The notes: generated by a model from the letters alone, not told the origin. DNA of 64,000 bases from Sinomonas sp. ASV486 (GCF_030908215.1 NZ_JAVFJK010000002.1:1-64000); one strand, 5' to 3'. Shown: positions 22,666 through 31,719, counted from the stretch's first letter. Numbers and translations: made by a program.

Positions 22666-22791
22666 GTGTGGCCGCCCGAGGACCCCGAAGGCCCTGCCGA
22701 AGACCGGCGCGCGCTGTTCGCGGCGTTCGTCGCCCAGGCCCGTGCGGCTGCCGGTGCCCCCACGCTGGCGGGAGAACCCGCGCACCGCTGA
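22666..22791 (+). pseudogene. probable 3' remnant of an unidentified gene
   Basis: A 41-codon open frame, VWPPEDPEGPAEDRRALF..., with about 80% GC at third positions, ending in TGA and followed 22 bases later by a strong terminator. Upstream, in frame, is a TAG within AT-rich DNA. It looks like the C-terminus of a gene that lost its front. I do not recognise the family; a tiny intact GTG-started gene is the alternative. Confidence 0.35.
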
Positions 22792-22812
22792 GGCGAGCCG
22801 GGCACGTCAGCC

Positions 22813-22856
22813 AGGGGCCGTCGTCGTGCGTGTCAGGACGCGCGACGGCGGCCCCT
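22813..22856. terminator. strong intrinsic terminator
   Basis: 18-bp stem with two G-T pairs (arms 22813-22830 and 22839-22856) followed by TTTGT on the plus strand. It can serve the remnant on the plus strand and glgX, whose stop is at 22860, on the minus strand. Confidence 0.75.
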
Positions 22857-22859
22857 TTG

Positions 22860-25097
22860 TCAACTGGTCGCCGGCTCCGCTATGGACCGGAGGACCCAGG
22901 CGGTGCGTCCCGGCACGCTGTATGAGCTGCCGGCCAGAATCCGCGTCGGTACCGGGCCGTCCCAGCTTGTCAGGACGACCTCCCACTCTGCCGGGAAGTA
23001 CTCATTCGGGGCCCGGTGGAGTACGGACCGGGAGGATGCGTTGAGGACGACGAGGAAGTCGTTCTCGGGTTCGTTCGGGCGGGTCCGCACGGCCTTCCCG
23101 CTCAGGTAGCAGGCCAAGGACTTGCTCCAGGACTCGCCCCACTCGTTCTCTGTCCGCGGCGTTCCGTCCGCGTTGAGCCACAGGATGTCGGGCAGCCGAA
23201 TGCCCTCTGCCGGGGCCACGGGCCTTCCGTCGAAGAAGGTTCGCCGCCGGAACACGGGGTAGTCGTGGCGAAGCCGAACGAGCTTCGAGGTGAACGCGAT
23301 GAGGTCTTCGTCGGCCGAGGCCCAGTCAATCCAGGAGATCGGGTTGTCCTGGCAGTAGGCATTGTTGTTGCCTTCCTGGGTGTGGCCGAGTTCGTCTCCG
23401 TGGCGCAGCATGGGGACTCCCTGGGCCAGGACGCAGCTGATCATCAGGTTGCGCGTCTGGCGTGCGCGGAGCGCGGTGATCTCGGGGTCCTGGGTGGGTC
23501 CCTCAATGCCGCAGTTCCAGGAGTGGTTATCGGACTCGCCGTCGCTGTCCCCCTGCCCGTTCGCCGCGTTGTGCTTGCTGTTGTAGGAGACGAGGTCCCG
23601 CAACGTGAGGCCGTCGTGAGCCGTCACGAAGTTCACGGACGCGCTGGGTTGCCGGCCGTCGTCCTGGTAGAGGTCTGCGGAGCCTGTCAAGCGCTTGGCG
23701 AGCTCGGCCACGACCCCCGGCTTGCCCCGCCAGAAGTCTCGGACGACGTCGCGGAACCTGCCGTTCCACTCAACCCATCGGGGAGGAAAGTTGCCGAGCT
23801 GGTAGCCGTCGGGGCCGAGGTCCCATGGTTCGGCGATCAGCTTGATCCCTTCGAGCACCGGGTCGGAGTCCATCAGTTCGAGAAGGGTGGACAGCATATC
23901 GACCCGCTCGGACGCGCGGGCCAGCGCCGGGGCGAGGTCGAATCGGAAGCCGTCCACGTGCATTTCCTGCACCCAATAGCGGAGCGAGTCCATCACCATG
24001 CGCAGGACCGTCGGAGACCCCACGTTGAGGGTGTTGTGGGTCCCCGTGTAGTCCTCGTAGTTGGCCTCATCGCCGGGGACCAGATGGTAGTAGGCCGCGT
24101 TGTCGATCCCGCGGAAGCACAGATTGGGGCCGTCGGCTCCCCCTTCGCCGGAGTGGTTGTACACCACGTCGAGGAAGACCTCGATGCCAGCCTCGTGGAG
24201 GGTCTTGACCATGTCCTTGAACTCCGCGACCTGTCCGCCACATGGTGCTGCCCGGCGTTCGGGGCCGCGTCCGGTGGCCGGGACGGGTTCTCTAGAGCCG
24301 CAAGCGGCCGCATACGCGTTGTGGGGCGCGAAATAACCGATGGGGTTGTAGCCCCAGTAGTTCGACCTGCCGTCGCGGGGCTCGTCGTTGACGAACTGTT
24401 GGACGGGAAGGAGTTCCACAGCCGTCACGCCGATCCGCTTGAGGTGCGCCACGACCGATGGATGGGCAAGCCCGGCATAGGTTCCGCGGTGCTGGACGGG
24501 GACGTCCGGATGCAGCTTCGTCAGGCCCTTGACGTGGGCCTCGTAGATCACCGTCCTGTTGAACGGGGTCCTGGGGCGAGTCTCCTTTCCCCAGTCGTAA
24601 GCGGTGTCGACGACGACGGACAGGAACGTCTTGTCCCGGTTGTCCGCGCGGTCCGGCTTGGACGGGTCGGTGAGGTCGAAGGCATACATCTCGGGTCCCC
24701 ACCGGAGCCGGCCGTCGATAGCCTTGGCGTAGGGGTCCAGCAGGAGCTTGTGGGGATTATGGCGCAGGCCCCTGTTCGGGTCCCAGGGTCCGTCGACGCG
24801 GTAACCGTACCGCTGACCCGCGCGGACCCCTGGCACACGCGCGGTCCAGAGCCCGCGGTCCGCCGACATCGGGTACCGGGTCTCGACCCCGGACTCGTCC
24901 AACAGGCACAGATCGACCGCGTCCGCTGTCGTGGAGAGAAGCGCGAAGTCCGCGCCGCTCTCGGTCAACGTCGCTCCAAGGGCGGCAGCATGGCCGGGGG
25001 CCTCCGCCAGCGCTTCCACGGGGCCACGGTACATGATGAACGTGAACCGTCGGAGTCCGCGCGGATGATGCCCGACACGGTGCGCCGTGGCAGTCAT
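22860..25097 (-). CDS. glgX: glycogen debranching protein GlgX
   Basis: GH13 isoamylase-type debranching enzyme of about 745 residues, hydrolysing alpha-1,6 branches of limit dextrin. An N-terminal CBM48-like part (DFALLSTTADAVDLCLLDES) precedes the barrel. EVFLDVVYNHS, VDGFRFDLAPAL (nucleophile Asp), IAEPWDLG (acid Glu) and FVTAHDGLTL are the four conserved regions. SNYWGYNPIGYFAPHN is typical of GlgX. The start is uncertain: 25097 (MTATAHRVG) chosen, 25034 (MYRGPVEAL) possible; neither has a strong ribosome site. Confidence 0.93.
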   Translation of the reverse strand: MTATAHRVGHHPRGLRRFTFIMYRGPVEALAEAPGHAAALGATLTESGADFALLSTTADAVDLCLLDESGVETRYPMSADRGLWTARVPGVRAGQRYGYRVDGPWDPNRGLRHNPHKLLLDPYAKAIDGRLRWGPEMYAFDLTDPSKPDRADNRDKTFLSVVVDTAYDWGKETRPRTPFNRTVIYEAHVKGLTKLHPDVPVQHRGTYAGLAHPSVVAHLKRIGVTAVELLPVQQFVNDEPRDGRSNYWGYNPIGYFAPHNAYAAACGSREPVPATGRGPERRAAPCGGQVAEFKDMVKTLHEAGIEVFLDVVYNHSGEGGADGPNLCFRGIDNAAYYHLVPGDEANYEDYTGTHNTLNVGSPTVLRMVMDSLRYWVQEMHVDGFRFDLAPALARASERVDMLSTLLELMDSDPVLEGIKLIAEPWDLGPDGYQLGNFPPRWVEWNGRFRDVVRDFWRGKPGVVAELAKRLTGSADLYQDDGRQPSASVNFVTAHDGLTLRDLVSYNSKHNAANGQGDSDGESDNHSWNCGIEGPTQDPEITALRARQTRNLMISCVLAQGVPMLRHGDELGHTQEGNNNAYCQDNPISWIDWASADEDLIAFTSKLVRLRHDYPVFRRRTFFDGRPVAPAEGIRLPDILWLNADGTPRTENEWGESWSKSLACYLSGKAVRTRPNEPENDFLVVLNASSRSVLHRAPNEYFPAEWEVVLTSWDGPVPTRILAGSSYSVPGRTAWVLRSIAEPATS

Positions 25098-25195
25098 CGA
25101 GGCGCTGGCCCCACCCGAATAGTCGCCGATGCTGGGGACTGCCTTCGACGCCGCGGGATAGCTTGACGCTGGTTGAGGCCCCCGCTCAAACTGGC

Positions 25196-25429
25196 GTGGT
25201 GAGCGAAACTGAGACCGATAAGGACGCAATTGTCCGCGCCGTTGCAGGGCGCCTTTCGGCCCGATTTCCAATGGTGCCGCGACCACATCTCGAAGGCATC
25301 GTAGGGGAGGAATACGATGCCCTGGCTGAGGGTCGGATCACGACCTACATTCCCACCCTGATCGAACACGGGGCCAGGACTCGGCTTCGTCAGGAATCCA
25401 GCGTGAAAGCATCCGGTCGGCCGTTCTGA
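25196..25429 (+). CDS. small three-helix-bundle domain protein
   Basis: A protein of about 77 residues, divergent from glgX. DAIVRAVAGRLSARFPMV, LEGIVGEEYDAL and YIPTLIEHGARTRLRQ form three predicted helices and resemble a small actinobacterial family annotated as three-helix-bundle dimerisation domain; function unknown. Adjacent GTG codons at 25196 and 25199 are the likely starts; a TTG at 25163 would add 11 residues. Confidence 0.6.
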   Translation: MVSETETDKDAIVRAVAGRLSARFPMVPRPHLEGIVGEEYDALAEGRITTYIPTLIEHGARTRLRQESSVKASGRPF

Positions 25430-25497
25430 GACGTGGACTTGGTCCCTCGCGGTCAGAGCCCTGCCGTCATCGGCTGCCCCCCGCGATGAACACGGGG

Positions 25498-26202
25498 TCA
25501 GCGCGGCGTCAGCACCGTGTATCCAAGCCCTGGGACGTCAAGCGGGATGAGGACCGAGTCGCTGGGCTCGCTACGCACGCGCTCGCCGACCAGGTAGCGG
25601 CCCGAGTTGCCGATCACCACTCTGCCCGAGGCATTCAGGAGCGCCGCATCGCCGGGAATCGATCGAAGAGCCGGCATGATGGCGGCCTCGAGGTCGCGGA
25701 TGCGCATGTCGTAGCCGGCCACCGCGGCGAGGCGGCCCGCGACGGCGAAGGGCGCCGTGTGCGTGAGGATGTACTCGTCCGAGCCGAGGTAGTCCACATA
25801 CGGCCCCCAGATGGTCTGCTGTCCGGTGGCGAGCGCGGTCGTGAAGAAGGGCAGCTTCTCGTAGTCGTAGTAGCGCGGGCCACCCGGCGTGAGGTCGAGG
25901 ATGAGCTTCGTGGGGCGGGCGTCCGGCTGCGCCACCCACCACTCGAGGACGCGCGCGCCGTCAGACACGATCTCCGGCGAGAAGATCGCCCCGGCGCCGA
26001 TGGCCAAGGGATGGGCGTCGAGGAACTCGGCGGAGAGTCCTTCGAGGCCAGCGAGGTCCCCGGGCCGGACGTTCGTGCGGGCGCCCAAGCGGGCAGCGAG
26101 ATCCGCGGCGACGTCGCGGGCGAGCCGGCCCACGTCCTCGCCAGTCCGCTGGAACCACTTGGCGATCCTGGCCACACCCTCGTGGCCCACGTCAACAGTC
26201 AT
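25498..26202 (-). CDS. cache-domain-containing protein
   Basis: A 234-residue protein resembling a stand-alone cache sensor domain without membrane segments. Recognisable parts are EFLDAHPLAIGAGAIFSPE, LEWWVAQPDARPTKLILDL and DYLGSDEYILTHTAPFAVA followed by a second small ligand pocket. Cache domains bind small ligands such as amino acids and organic acids. It follows the GntR gene after 15 bases, so the pair may sense one effector. Possibly a cytoplasmic ligand-binding partner of the regulator (inference). Confidence 0.75.
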   Translation of the reverse strand: MTVDVGHEGVARIAKWFQRTGEDVGRLARDVAADLAARLGARTNVRPGDLAGLEGLSAEFLDAHPLAIGAGAIFSPEIVSDGARVLEWWVAQPDARPTKLILDLTPGGPRYYDYEKLPFFTTALATGQQTIWGPYVDYLGSDEYILTHTAPFAVAGRLAAVAGYDMRIRDLEAAIMPALRSIPGDAALLNASGRVVIGNSGRYLVGERVRSEPSDSVLIPLDVPGLGYTVLTPR

Positions 26203-26217
26203 GCGTTCTTCGGTCCT

Positions 26218-26988
26218 TTACTCGTCAAGGTCGTCGCTGGGCATGGCCGCGCTGTACTCGAGCGCAAGCTTGGTGTCGATGAGATGGTGGACCGCGCGCC
26301 GGACGTGGAGACGCATGAGCCGCTGCGCGTCGTCGGGCCTGTCTTCGGAGACGGCACGCACGAGCGCGAGGTGCTCCGCGGCGGCCTGCTCCGAGTCGAA
26401 TCCATGGGCAAGCGGCGCCCAGAGGAGCTGGACGGACTCGGCCTGGAGCCGGATCTCCGCCGAGGTCAGCCGCGGCGACTGGGCGGTCACGGCGAGCTCG
26501 ATATGGAAGCGGCTGTCGGCCTGTGCGCGCCCCTCCGGCGTGTTAGTGAAGACGAGCGCACGGCCCAGCTCGAGCAGCCGCTCTACCTCGTGCGGCTCGG
26601 CGCGCTCGCAGGCCAGGCGTACGGTCTCAGCGGCGACGGCTACGTGCTCGTCCCCGAAGTCCCTGATGTCGGCGATCGAGACGCTGGCGAGATGCACGCG
26701 CATCTCGTCGGGCGACGTCGTGGGCTGCTTGACGATGAAGGTGCCGCCATTGCGGCCACGCCGAGTCTCGACGATCCCCTGATCGCGCAGCTCGGCGAGC
26801 GCATCGCGCAGCGTCGCGGCGGCGACGCCGAACTTCTCGGACAGATCAGCCTCGGTGGGCAGACGCTCGCCGACCCTCAGCATGCCGAGCGTGATCGCCT
26901 TGGAGATGCGGTCGACGATCGAGTCGGCGCGCTCCATCTCCGGCAGGGGCCGGTAGATCTGGGACTGGAAGGCGATCGAGGGGGCCAC
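26218..26988 (-). CDS. GntR/FadR-family (FCD) transcriptional regulator
   Basis: A 256-residue regulator. The winged helix runs from SIVDRISKAITLGMLRVGER to LRDQGIVETRRGRNGGTFIV; the all-helical FCD effector domain carries DSRFHIELAVTAQSPRL and ends near HVRRAVHHLIDTK. The metal ligands D, H, H of FCD proteins appear present. It forms a pair with the cache protein and lies downstream of the M20 amidohydrolase, probably with its own promoter at 27057-27084. Confidence 0.9.
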   Translation of the reverse strand: MAPSIAFQSQIYRPLPEMERADSIVDRISKAITLGMLRVGERLPTEADLSEKFGVAAATLRDALAELRDQGIVETRRGRNGGTFIVKQPTTSPDEMRVHLASVSIADIRDFGDEHVAVAAETVRLACERAEPHEVERLLELGRALVFTNTPEGRAQADSRFHIELAVTAQSPRLTSAEIRLQAESVQLLWAPLAHGFDSEQAAAEHLALVRAVSEDRPDDAQRLMRLHVRRAVHHLIDTKLALEYSAAMPSDDLDE

Positions 26989-27056
26989 GGTCCTGCTTCT
27001 GTCGGGGCGCCCGCACTTTGCGGTGGCGCCAGGGAGATAAATCCTCTAAACCTAGA

Positions 27057-27084
27057 TTTTTACGCATCTGGGCTCTAGATTCAA
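27057..27084 (-). promoter_or_regulatory. putative gntR promoter
   Basis: Minus-strand TTGAAT (27079-27084), 16-base spacer, TAAAAA (27057-27062), in a local AT-rich stretch upstream of the regulator gene. Confidence 0.5.
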
Positions 27085-27100
27085 GGTACGAGCTACGCGC

Positions 27101-27146
27101 GGCGGGGGCCCCCCCGGGCCGGGGGGGGCCCCCCGGGGGGGGGGGG
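27101..27146. repeat. 46-base pure G/C homopolymer tract
   Basis: Blocks of G5, C7, G3, C2, G8, C6 and G12 with no A or T, between the M20 stop and the gntR promoter. It may be a sequencing or assembly artefact, or a very stable self-pairing element. The flanking genes are intact. Confidence 0.7.
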
Positions 27147-27162
27147 TAAGAAAACCGGCGAG

Positions 27163-28428
27163 TCAGTCCTTCCCGAGCCACGCCGACGCGGCGACCACGA
27201 GGGCAGCTGTGCCGGTGGTGAGGGTGGGCTGGATGACGGGCGCGAACATCGGTGAGTGGTTCGCGGGGATCGAGCTGACAGCGCCTGCGGCATCGGCGGC
27301 CGCGTAGGCCTGAGGGTCGATGCCCCCAACACCCCAGTAGGTGTACGGCGTGCCGAACGCGGTGGGCACGTCGCTGAAGTCCTCGCTCGCGGTCTGCCGT
27401 CCATAGTCCTGCACGGTCTCCGCGGGGAAGTACTCCTCGAACGCCGCCGTGACCTTCGCGGTGACGTCGGCGTTGTTGTCGGTGAGCGGGTAGCTGTTGT
27501 AGATCTCGAAATCCGGCTCTTTGGGCGAGCCCGACGCCGCGGACTCGGCCTTCGCGACGCGCTCGATCGCAGCGAGGAGCTGGTCGCGGATGGCCTTGCT
27601 GTACGTCCGGATGTTGAGCTCGAGCACGGCGTGGTCGTCGATGATGTTGCTCTTGGCGCCGACGGCGATCTTCCCCACCGTGAGCACGGCGAACTCCCCG
27701 GGCTGGACCTCGCGGGCCACGACACTCTGGAGCCGCACCACCACCATCGAAGCGAGCACCGCCGGATCGATCGAGAGGTGCGGCATCGAGCCGTGGCTGC
27801 CGCGCCCGTGGAGCGTGACGCGGACGCTGTCCGCCATCGAGAGGAACGGGCCTGTGTGGGGCCCGATCGTCCCGGCGGGGTGGACGAGGACGTGCTGGGC
27901 GAGCGCGACGTCGGGCTTCGGCACAAGCCCCATGAGACCGCCCTCAACCATCGTCTTCGCGCCGTCGCCGAGCTCCTCCGCGGGCTGGAACAGGGCGATC
28001 AGGGTCCCGGCCCACGCGTCGCGCTGTTCGGCGAACAGCTTGGCCGCGCCGAGCAGGCTGCTCATGTGGAAGTCGTGGCCGCACGCATGCATGACGGGCG
28101 TCTGGCCGCCGGAAGCATCGATGGCGACGGCGGCGCTCGCGTAGTCGAGGCCGGTCGCCTCCTTGACTGGCAGGGCATCTATGTCGGCACGGAGCAGCAC
28201 CGTAGGTCCATCGCCGTTGGCGAGGACTCCCACGACGCCGGTGCCGCCGACCTTCTTGTGGACCTCGAGCCCGAAGCCTGTGAGCTGGTCCGCGATGATG
28301 CCTGCGGTGCGCTCCTCGTGGTGGCTCAGCTCAGGATTTCTGTGGAAGTCCTTGTACAGGTCTTCCTGCCAGCCGGTGATCGCGCCCTGGCCTGCGAGGA
28401 TCTTGCCTGCGGATTCGGTGGATGCCAT
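27163..28428 (-). CDS. M20-family metallo-amidohydrolase
   Basis: A 421-residue zinc/manganese peptidase-like amidohydrolase of the M20D group (hippurate, indole-3-acetyl-amino-acid or N-acyl-amino-acid hydrolases). Metal ligands are in MHACGHDFHMSS, PAEELGDGAK and the late ANHSPMFAP; HGRGSHGSMPHLSIDP is the lid-domain motif. No signal peptide. It lies 57 bases downstream of the MFS transporter, suggesting uptake and hydrolysis of the same amide. Substrate not determined. Confidence 0.9.
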   Translation of the reverse strand: MASTESAGKILAGQGAITGWQEDLYKDFHRNPELSHHEERTAGIIADQLTGFGLEVHKKVGGTGVVGVLANGDGPTVLLRADIDALPVKEATGLDYASAAVAIDASGGQTPVMHACGHDFHMSSLLGAAKLFAEQRDAWAGTLIALFQPAEELGDGAKTMVEGGLMGLVPKPDVALAQHVLVHPAGTIGPHTGPFLSMADSVRVTLHGRGSHGSMPHLSIDPAVLASMVVVRLQSVVAREVQPGEFAVLTVGKIAVGAKSNIIDDHAVLELNIRTYSKAIRDQLLAAIERVAKAESAASGSPKEPDFEIYNSYPLTDNNADVTAKVTAAFEEYFPAETVQDYGRQTASEDFSDVPTAFGTPYTYWGVGGIDPQAYAAADAAGAVSSIPANHSPMFAPVIQPTLTTGTAALVVAASAWLGKD

Positions 28429-28485
28429 GGTGTTCCTCTTCCTGCCGTCTGCTCCTGCTGATCCCTGTGGTTCTTCCCGCGAAGC

Positions 28486-30003
28486 CTACTTCGCTGCCTC
28501 CACCGACTCCTTGCCCTTCGGCACAGCGACCACGATCGAGACAATCGCGATGATGACCATCACGAGATTGAACACGAGCGCGACGACGGCCGCCTGCCGG
28601 ATCGCCGTGTTGTCGGTGCGGCCCTGGTTGATGAGCACGTCGCCGACGAACTGGGCCCCGGAGCTGCTGAAGGCCGTGAAGAGTGCCAGGGAGATCGCGG
28701 CACCGATCGCGCTGCCGAGCGAGGAGGCCATCTTGTAGATGCCCGCCCCCGCGCCTGCCTGATCCGCGGGGAGATTGGCGAGGGCGGCGTCCGTGGACGG
28801 CGTCGCGTAGAAGGCGAGGCCGAGGCCGAAGAGCGCGTAGGCTGCGACGGCGAGCCAGCGGTACTCCGTCAGCAGGAGGTTGGTGGGCATGAGGAGGAGC
28901 GTCGCGACGCCCACGATGGCGGAGCCCCAGATCATCGGCTGCCGGGGCCCGAACCGCTGGAGGAGCTTCTCACCAAGCCGGATGAACGCGATGATCGCGA
29001 CGGCGTAGCCGATCGTCAGGAGGCCCGCGTCCGAGGCCTTCATCCCGCCGCCGATCTGGAGGAGCTGCTGGGTCACGATGAGCAGGCCGATCGTGCCGTT
29101 GAGCAGGAAGTTGGAGATCGTGGCACCGGTGAACGTGCGGTTCCGGAACAGTGCGAAGTCGATGAACGGCTTGTTGGCCCGGCGCTCTATCCGCACGAGG
29201 GTATAGAGGCCCACGACGGCGACGATGACCAGCACGATGGTGATCGGCGACCCCCACCCGATCTTCGAGCCGAAGATCAGCACGATCATGAGCGCGAGCA
29301 TCGAGACCATGAAGACGCCGATGCCAGGGACGTCCAGTGTGAACCGGCCCGTCTGGGCGACCTTGCTCTCGGGGGTCCCCCACATCAGCAGGATCGAGAT
29401 GACCGAGATGACGATGGAGGCGACGAAGATCCACCGCCAGTTCACCAGCGTTGACATGTAGCCGCCGAAGATCGCGGCCAGCCCCGAACCGCCCCACGAG
29501 CCGATCGACCACATCGACACGGCGCGTTGCCGTCCCGGCCCGTCCCAGTACGTCTTCACGAGGGCCATGGTCGCCGGCATGATGCACGCCGCCGAGAGGC
29601 CCTGGATGGCGCGGCCTCCGAGCATGAGCGGCAGCGCCACCGGGCCGGTCGCGAAGACGATGAGGAGCGAGCCGAGGATCCCGAGCCCGTTCCCGGTCAG
29701 CGCGATCTTGACGCGGCCGATCCTGTCGGCCAGACCTCCCGCGACCACGATGAACATGCCGGAGAACAGCGCGGTGATCGACACGGCGAGGTTCATGGCA
29801 TCGACGGCGACCAACGGGTTGGCCCACGTCTTCTTGACGGGATCCGCGTACGCTCCGTTGACGTCCAGAAGGATGTTCGGGGCGACGGTTCCCATCGTGC
29901 CCGCGAACAGCCAGAACGTGATGACGCCGAGCACGATCCCCAACAGCAGCTTGTCGTTGCCCTGGAACCTGGTCTGGGCGGGTAGGGGGGCGATGCTTGC
30001 CAT
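28486..30003 (-). CDS. MFS transporter (14-helix, DHA2-like)
   Basis: About 505 residues with many hydrophobic segments. GGLADRIGRVKIAL is the loop 2-3 motif and GGRAIQGLSAACIMPATMAL is motif C-like for antiporters of the drug:H+ antiporter type. The start ATG 30003 has GAGGAG at good spacing. A perfect palindrome lies just upstream. Operon with the M20 amidohydrolase; it may import an amide substrate or export its product. Confidence 0.9.
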   Translation of the reverse strand: MASIAPLPAQTRFQGNDKLLLGIVLGVITFWLFAGTMGTVAPNILLDVNGAYADPVKKTWANPLVAVDAMNLAVSITALFSGMFIVVAGGLADRIGRVKIALTGNGLGILGSLLIVFATGPVALPLMLGGRAIQGLSAACIMPATMALVKTYWDGPGRQRAVSMWSIGSWGGSGLAAIFGGYMSTLVNWRWIFVASIVISVISILLMWGTPESKVAQTGRFTLDVPGIGVFMVSMLALMIVLIFGSKIGWGSPITIVLVIVAVVGLYTLVRIERRANKPFIDFALFRNRTFTGATISNFLLNGTIGLLIVTQQLLQIGGGMKASDAGLLTIGYAVAIIAFIRLGEKLLQRFGPRQPMIWGSAIVGVATLLLMPTNLLLTEYRWLAVAAYALFGLGLAFYATPSTDAALANLPADQAGAGAGIYKMASSLGSAIGAAISLALFTAFSSSGAQFVGDVLINQGRTDNTAIRQAAVVALVFNLVMVIIAIVSIVVAVPKGKESVEAAK

Positions 30004-30035
30004 GACAACTCCTCGCTGTGAGCAGCTACAGATCA

Positions 30036-30055
30036 ATAGTTGATTCTTCAACTAT
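30036..30055. promoter_or_regulatory. perfect palindromic operator before the MFS gene
   Basis: ATAGTTGA-TTCT-TCAACTAT, perfect 8-bp arms, 33 bases upstream of the MFS start codon. The form is typical of MarR-type repressors and matches the imperfect site at 8590-8607. Confidence 0.65.
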
Positions 30056-30153
30056 GCTCTTCGGAAGCGGCGTCCACGACGGTGTTGCCGTCCCATGCCA
30101 AGTCTGGTCCGTCACACAGGTGTCCACAACGGGCCGTTCGACCCCCGCCGCCA

Positions 30154-31575
30154 TCACACCCGGAGCGCGAGCCAGAGGTGCGCGGCGACGTCGGGATCGT
30201 CGAGGTCGACGCCGAGCAGCTCCGCAGCGCGGGCGATCCGGTGCCGCACGGAGTTGCGGTGCACGCCCAGGTCGCGGGCCGTCGCCTCCCATTGGCCGCG
30301 GTTCGCTAGATACGCGCGGACCGTCGCCAGAAGTTCGCCGCCCGCGTCAGCGAGCACCTTGGCCCACTCGTCAGCCGGAAGCTCGAGTCCGTGCCCCACC
30401 CGGACCACGCGACCCGCTGGAGCCTGCCCGGCGGCGTCGGCCACTTGGCCGACCATCTCACGGACACGGCGAAGCGGCACTGGGCCGCCCCAGGCGCCGC
30501 GCGAACCGGGCGCGAGGCGCGGCCGGGCAGCGTCGGTGGGCAGCAGCACGTAGAGGAGGCCACCCAGCTCGAAGGCGAGCGCGTCCGCCTCGATGGCCGA
30601 CTCGCCGCGCTTCGGACCGGCATCCAGGACCGCGAGGTACACGGATTCCGGGAGGACGCAGTCCATCTGCCGGGCGAGGAGGCGGGCCGCGTCGTCGTGC
30701 CCGGCAAGCACCAGCGCAACCAGCATCCCGTCACTGCGGGCACGCTCCTCCTCCGCACGGCGCAGCCCGGCGGCGCGATGGGCGAGCAGGGTCGAGGCCG
30801 TGAGGAACAGGTGCCGCTCTGCCGGTGCGAGCTGACCGCCGCGGCCCAGGGCCAAGTAGGCGGTGGCCCTCCCGCCGTCCGTGACCGGGTAGAGGGCCGC
30901 GGGGCCACAGGAGAGCTGCAGGGTCGCCGTGGCGCCGCGGCCAGCCCCGCGAAGGGCCGTTGCCTCGCGGCGCAGCTCGTCGAGGAGACCCGCCGGCGCG
31001 TCCTCGGGTCCCCCCCGCCCCGAGCACGACGCCGGGGCGTCACCGTCGGGGAGGTAGGCCACCCAGGTGCCAAGCGCGTGGGCGAGCTCGCGCACGATGG
31101 CGGGCTCTGCGTCGCCCTTCGAAGCGGCACGGGTGAGCGCGACCTGGAGGCCGAGCAGCGCCGTGAGCTCGGCTTCTCCCCCGCGCCGCACGATCTCCCA
31201 GTACGCACGGGACACCGCGAGGAACGGCGACTCGCGAGGCACGGTCAGGAGCGGCATCCCGGCCTCGATGCACGCGGCCCGGAGCTCGTCCGGGACCATG
31301 GCGTGGCCCGATCCGAGGCCGAGGCCGAGCGCCGCGACGCGTCCCTTGACGAGCCTCGCGACGTAGGCACGCGCGGCCTCTTCGCGTTCTGGGCCGTCTC
31401 CTCCCGAGAGCTGCATCCCGACCGTCAGGAGGAGCTCCCCGCCGTCCAGGAACACGGTGGGATCCTCGAGCTCGGAGACGTGGACACCCGTGAGCTCGAC
31501 CCGTGGCAGCGGCACGGGCCAGTACGGGACAAGGTCGCCGCGCGCGGCGTCGGCGAGCTGGGCGAGGGTGATCAT
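30154..31575 (-). CDS. PucR-family transcriptional regulator
   Basis: A 473-residue PucR-type activator. The N-terminal purine-catabolism-regulator-like domain includes VHVSELEDPTVFLDGGELLLT; the C-terminal helix-turn-helix is YLANRGQWEATARDLGVHRN followed by SVRHRIARAAELLGVDLDDP. A central GGDEF-like segment is degenerate. Such proteins regulate amino-acid and purine catabolism. It is divergent from the aminotransferase operon, its likely target, with palindromes between. Confidence 0.9.
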   Translation of the reverse strand: MITLAQLADAARGDLVPYWPVPLPRVELTGVHVSELEDPTVFLDGGELLLTVGMQLSGGDGPEREEAARAYVARLVKGRVAALGLGLGSGHAMVPDELRAACIEAGMPLLTVPRESPFLAVSRAYWEIVRRGGEAELTALLGLQVALTRAASKGDAEPAIVRELAHALGTWVAYLPDGDAPASCSGRGGPEDAPAGLLDELRREATALRGAGRGATATLQLSCGPAALYPVTDGGRATAYLALGRGGQLAPAERHLFLTASTLLAHRAAGLRRAEEERARSDGMLVALVLAGHDDAARLLARQMDCVLPESVYLAVLDAGPKRGESAIEADALAFELGGLLYVLLPTDAARPRLAPGSRGAWGGPVPLRRVREMVGQVADAAGQAPAGRVVRVGHGLELPADEWAKVLADAGGELLATVRAYLANRGQWEATARDLGVHRNSVRHRIARAAELLGVDLDDPDVAAHLWLALRV

Positions 31576-31619
31576 TCACAGATCGTAGTGGATGGAATGC
31601 CTCTTGAAAGGCTCACAAG

Positions 31620-31675
31620 GGATGAATCATCCAACGACTCGAGCTGCGGCTGTCCCTACTGTGGTCTCAACCACA
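31620..31675. promoter_or_regulatory. palindromes between pucR and the aminotransferase operon
   Basis: GGATGA-A-TCATCC (31620-31632) and TGTGGT-CTCA-ACCACA (31660-31675) are perfect inverted repeats. Two further ACCAC half-sites follow within 31690-31710. Candidate PucR binding sites. Confidence 0.5.
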
Positions 31676-31719
31676 CGCTCAGCCTCGACCACACCGTTTT
31701 CAACCACGGGGGAGAACCC

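Larger units (their letters stand above)
22276..22859. other. 584-base region with a gene remnant and a terminator
   Basis: Between the permease start and glgX end. From 22440 to 22660 the DNA is unusually AT-rich for this window, with a T-run at 22648-22653, and has no coding signal. It then turns into a GC3-biased open frame (22666-22791) and a strong terminator (22813-22856). No tRNA or known RNA seen. Presumably contains the permease promoter, which I cannot place. Confidence 0.5.

Noticed and set aside
23016-25166. Very long open frame opposite glgX
   Set aside because: It is antisense to a clear GH13 enzyme, lacks motifs and reflects the absence of stops in high-GC DNA.
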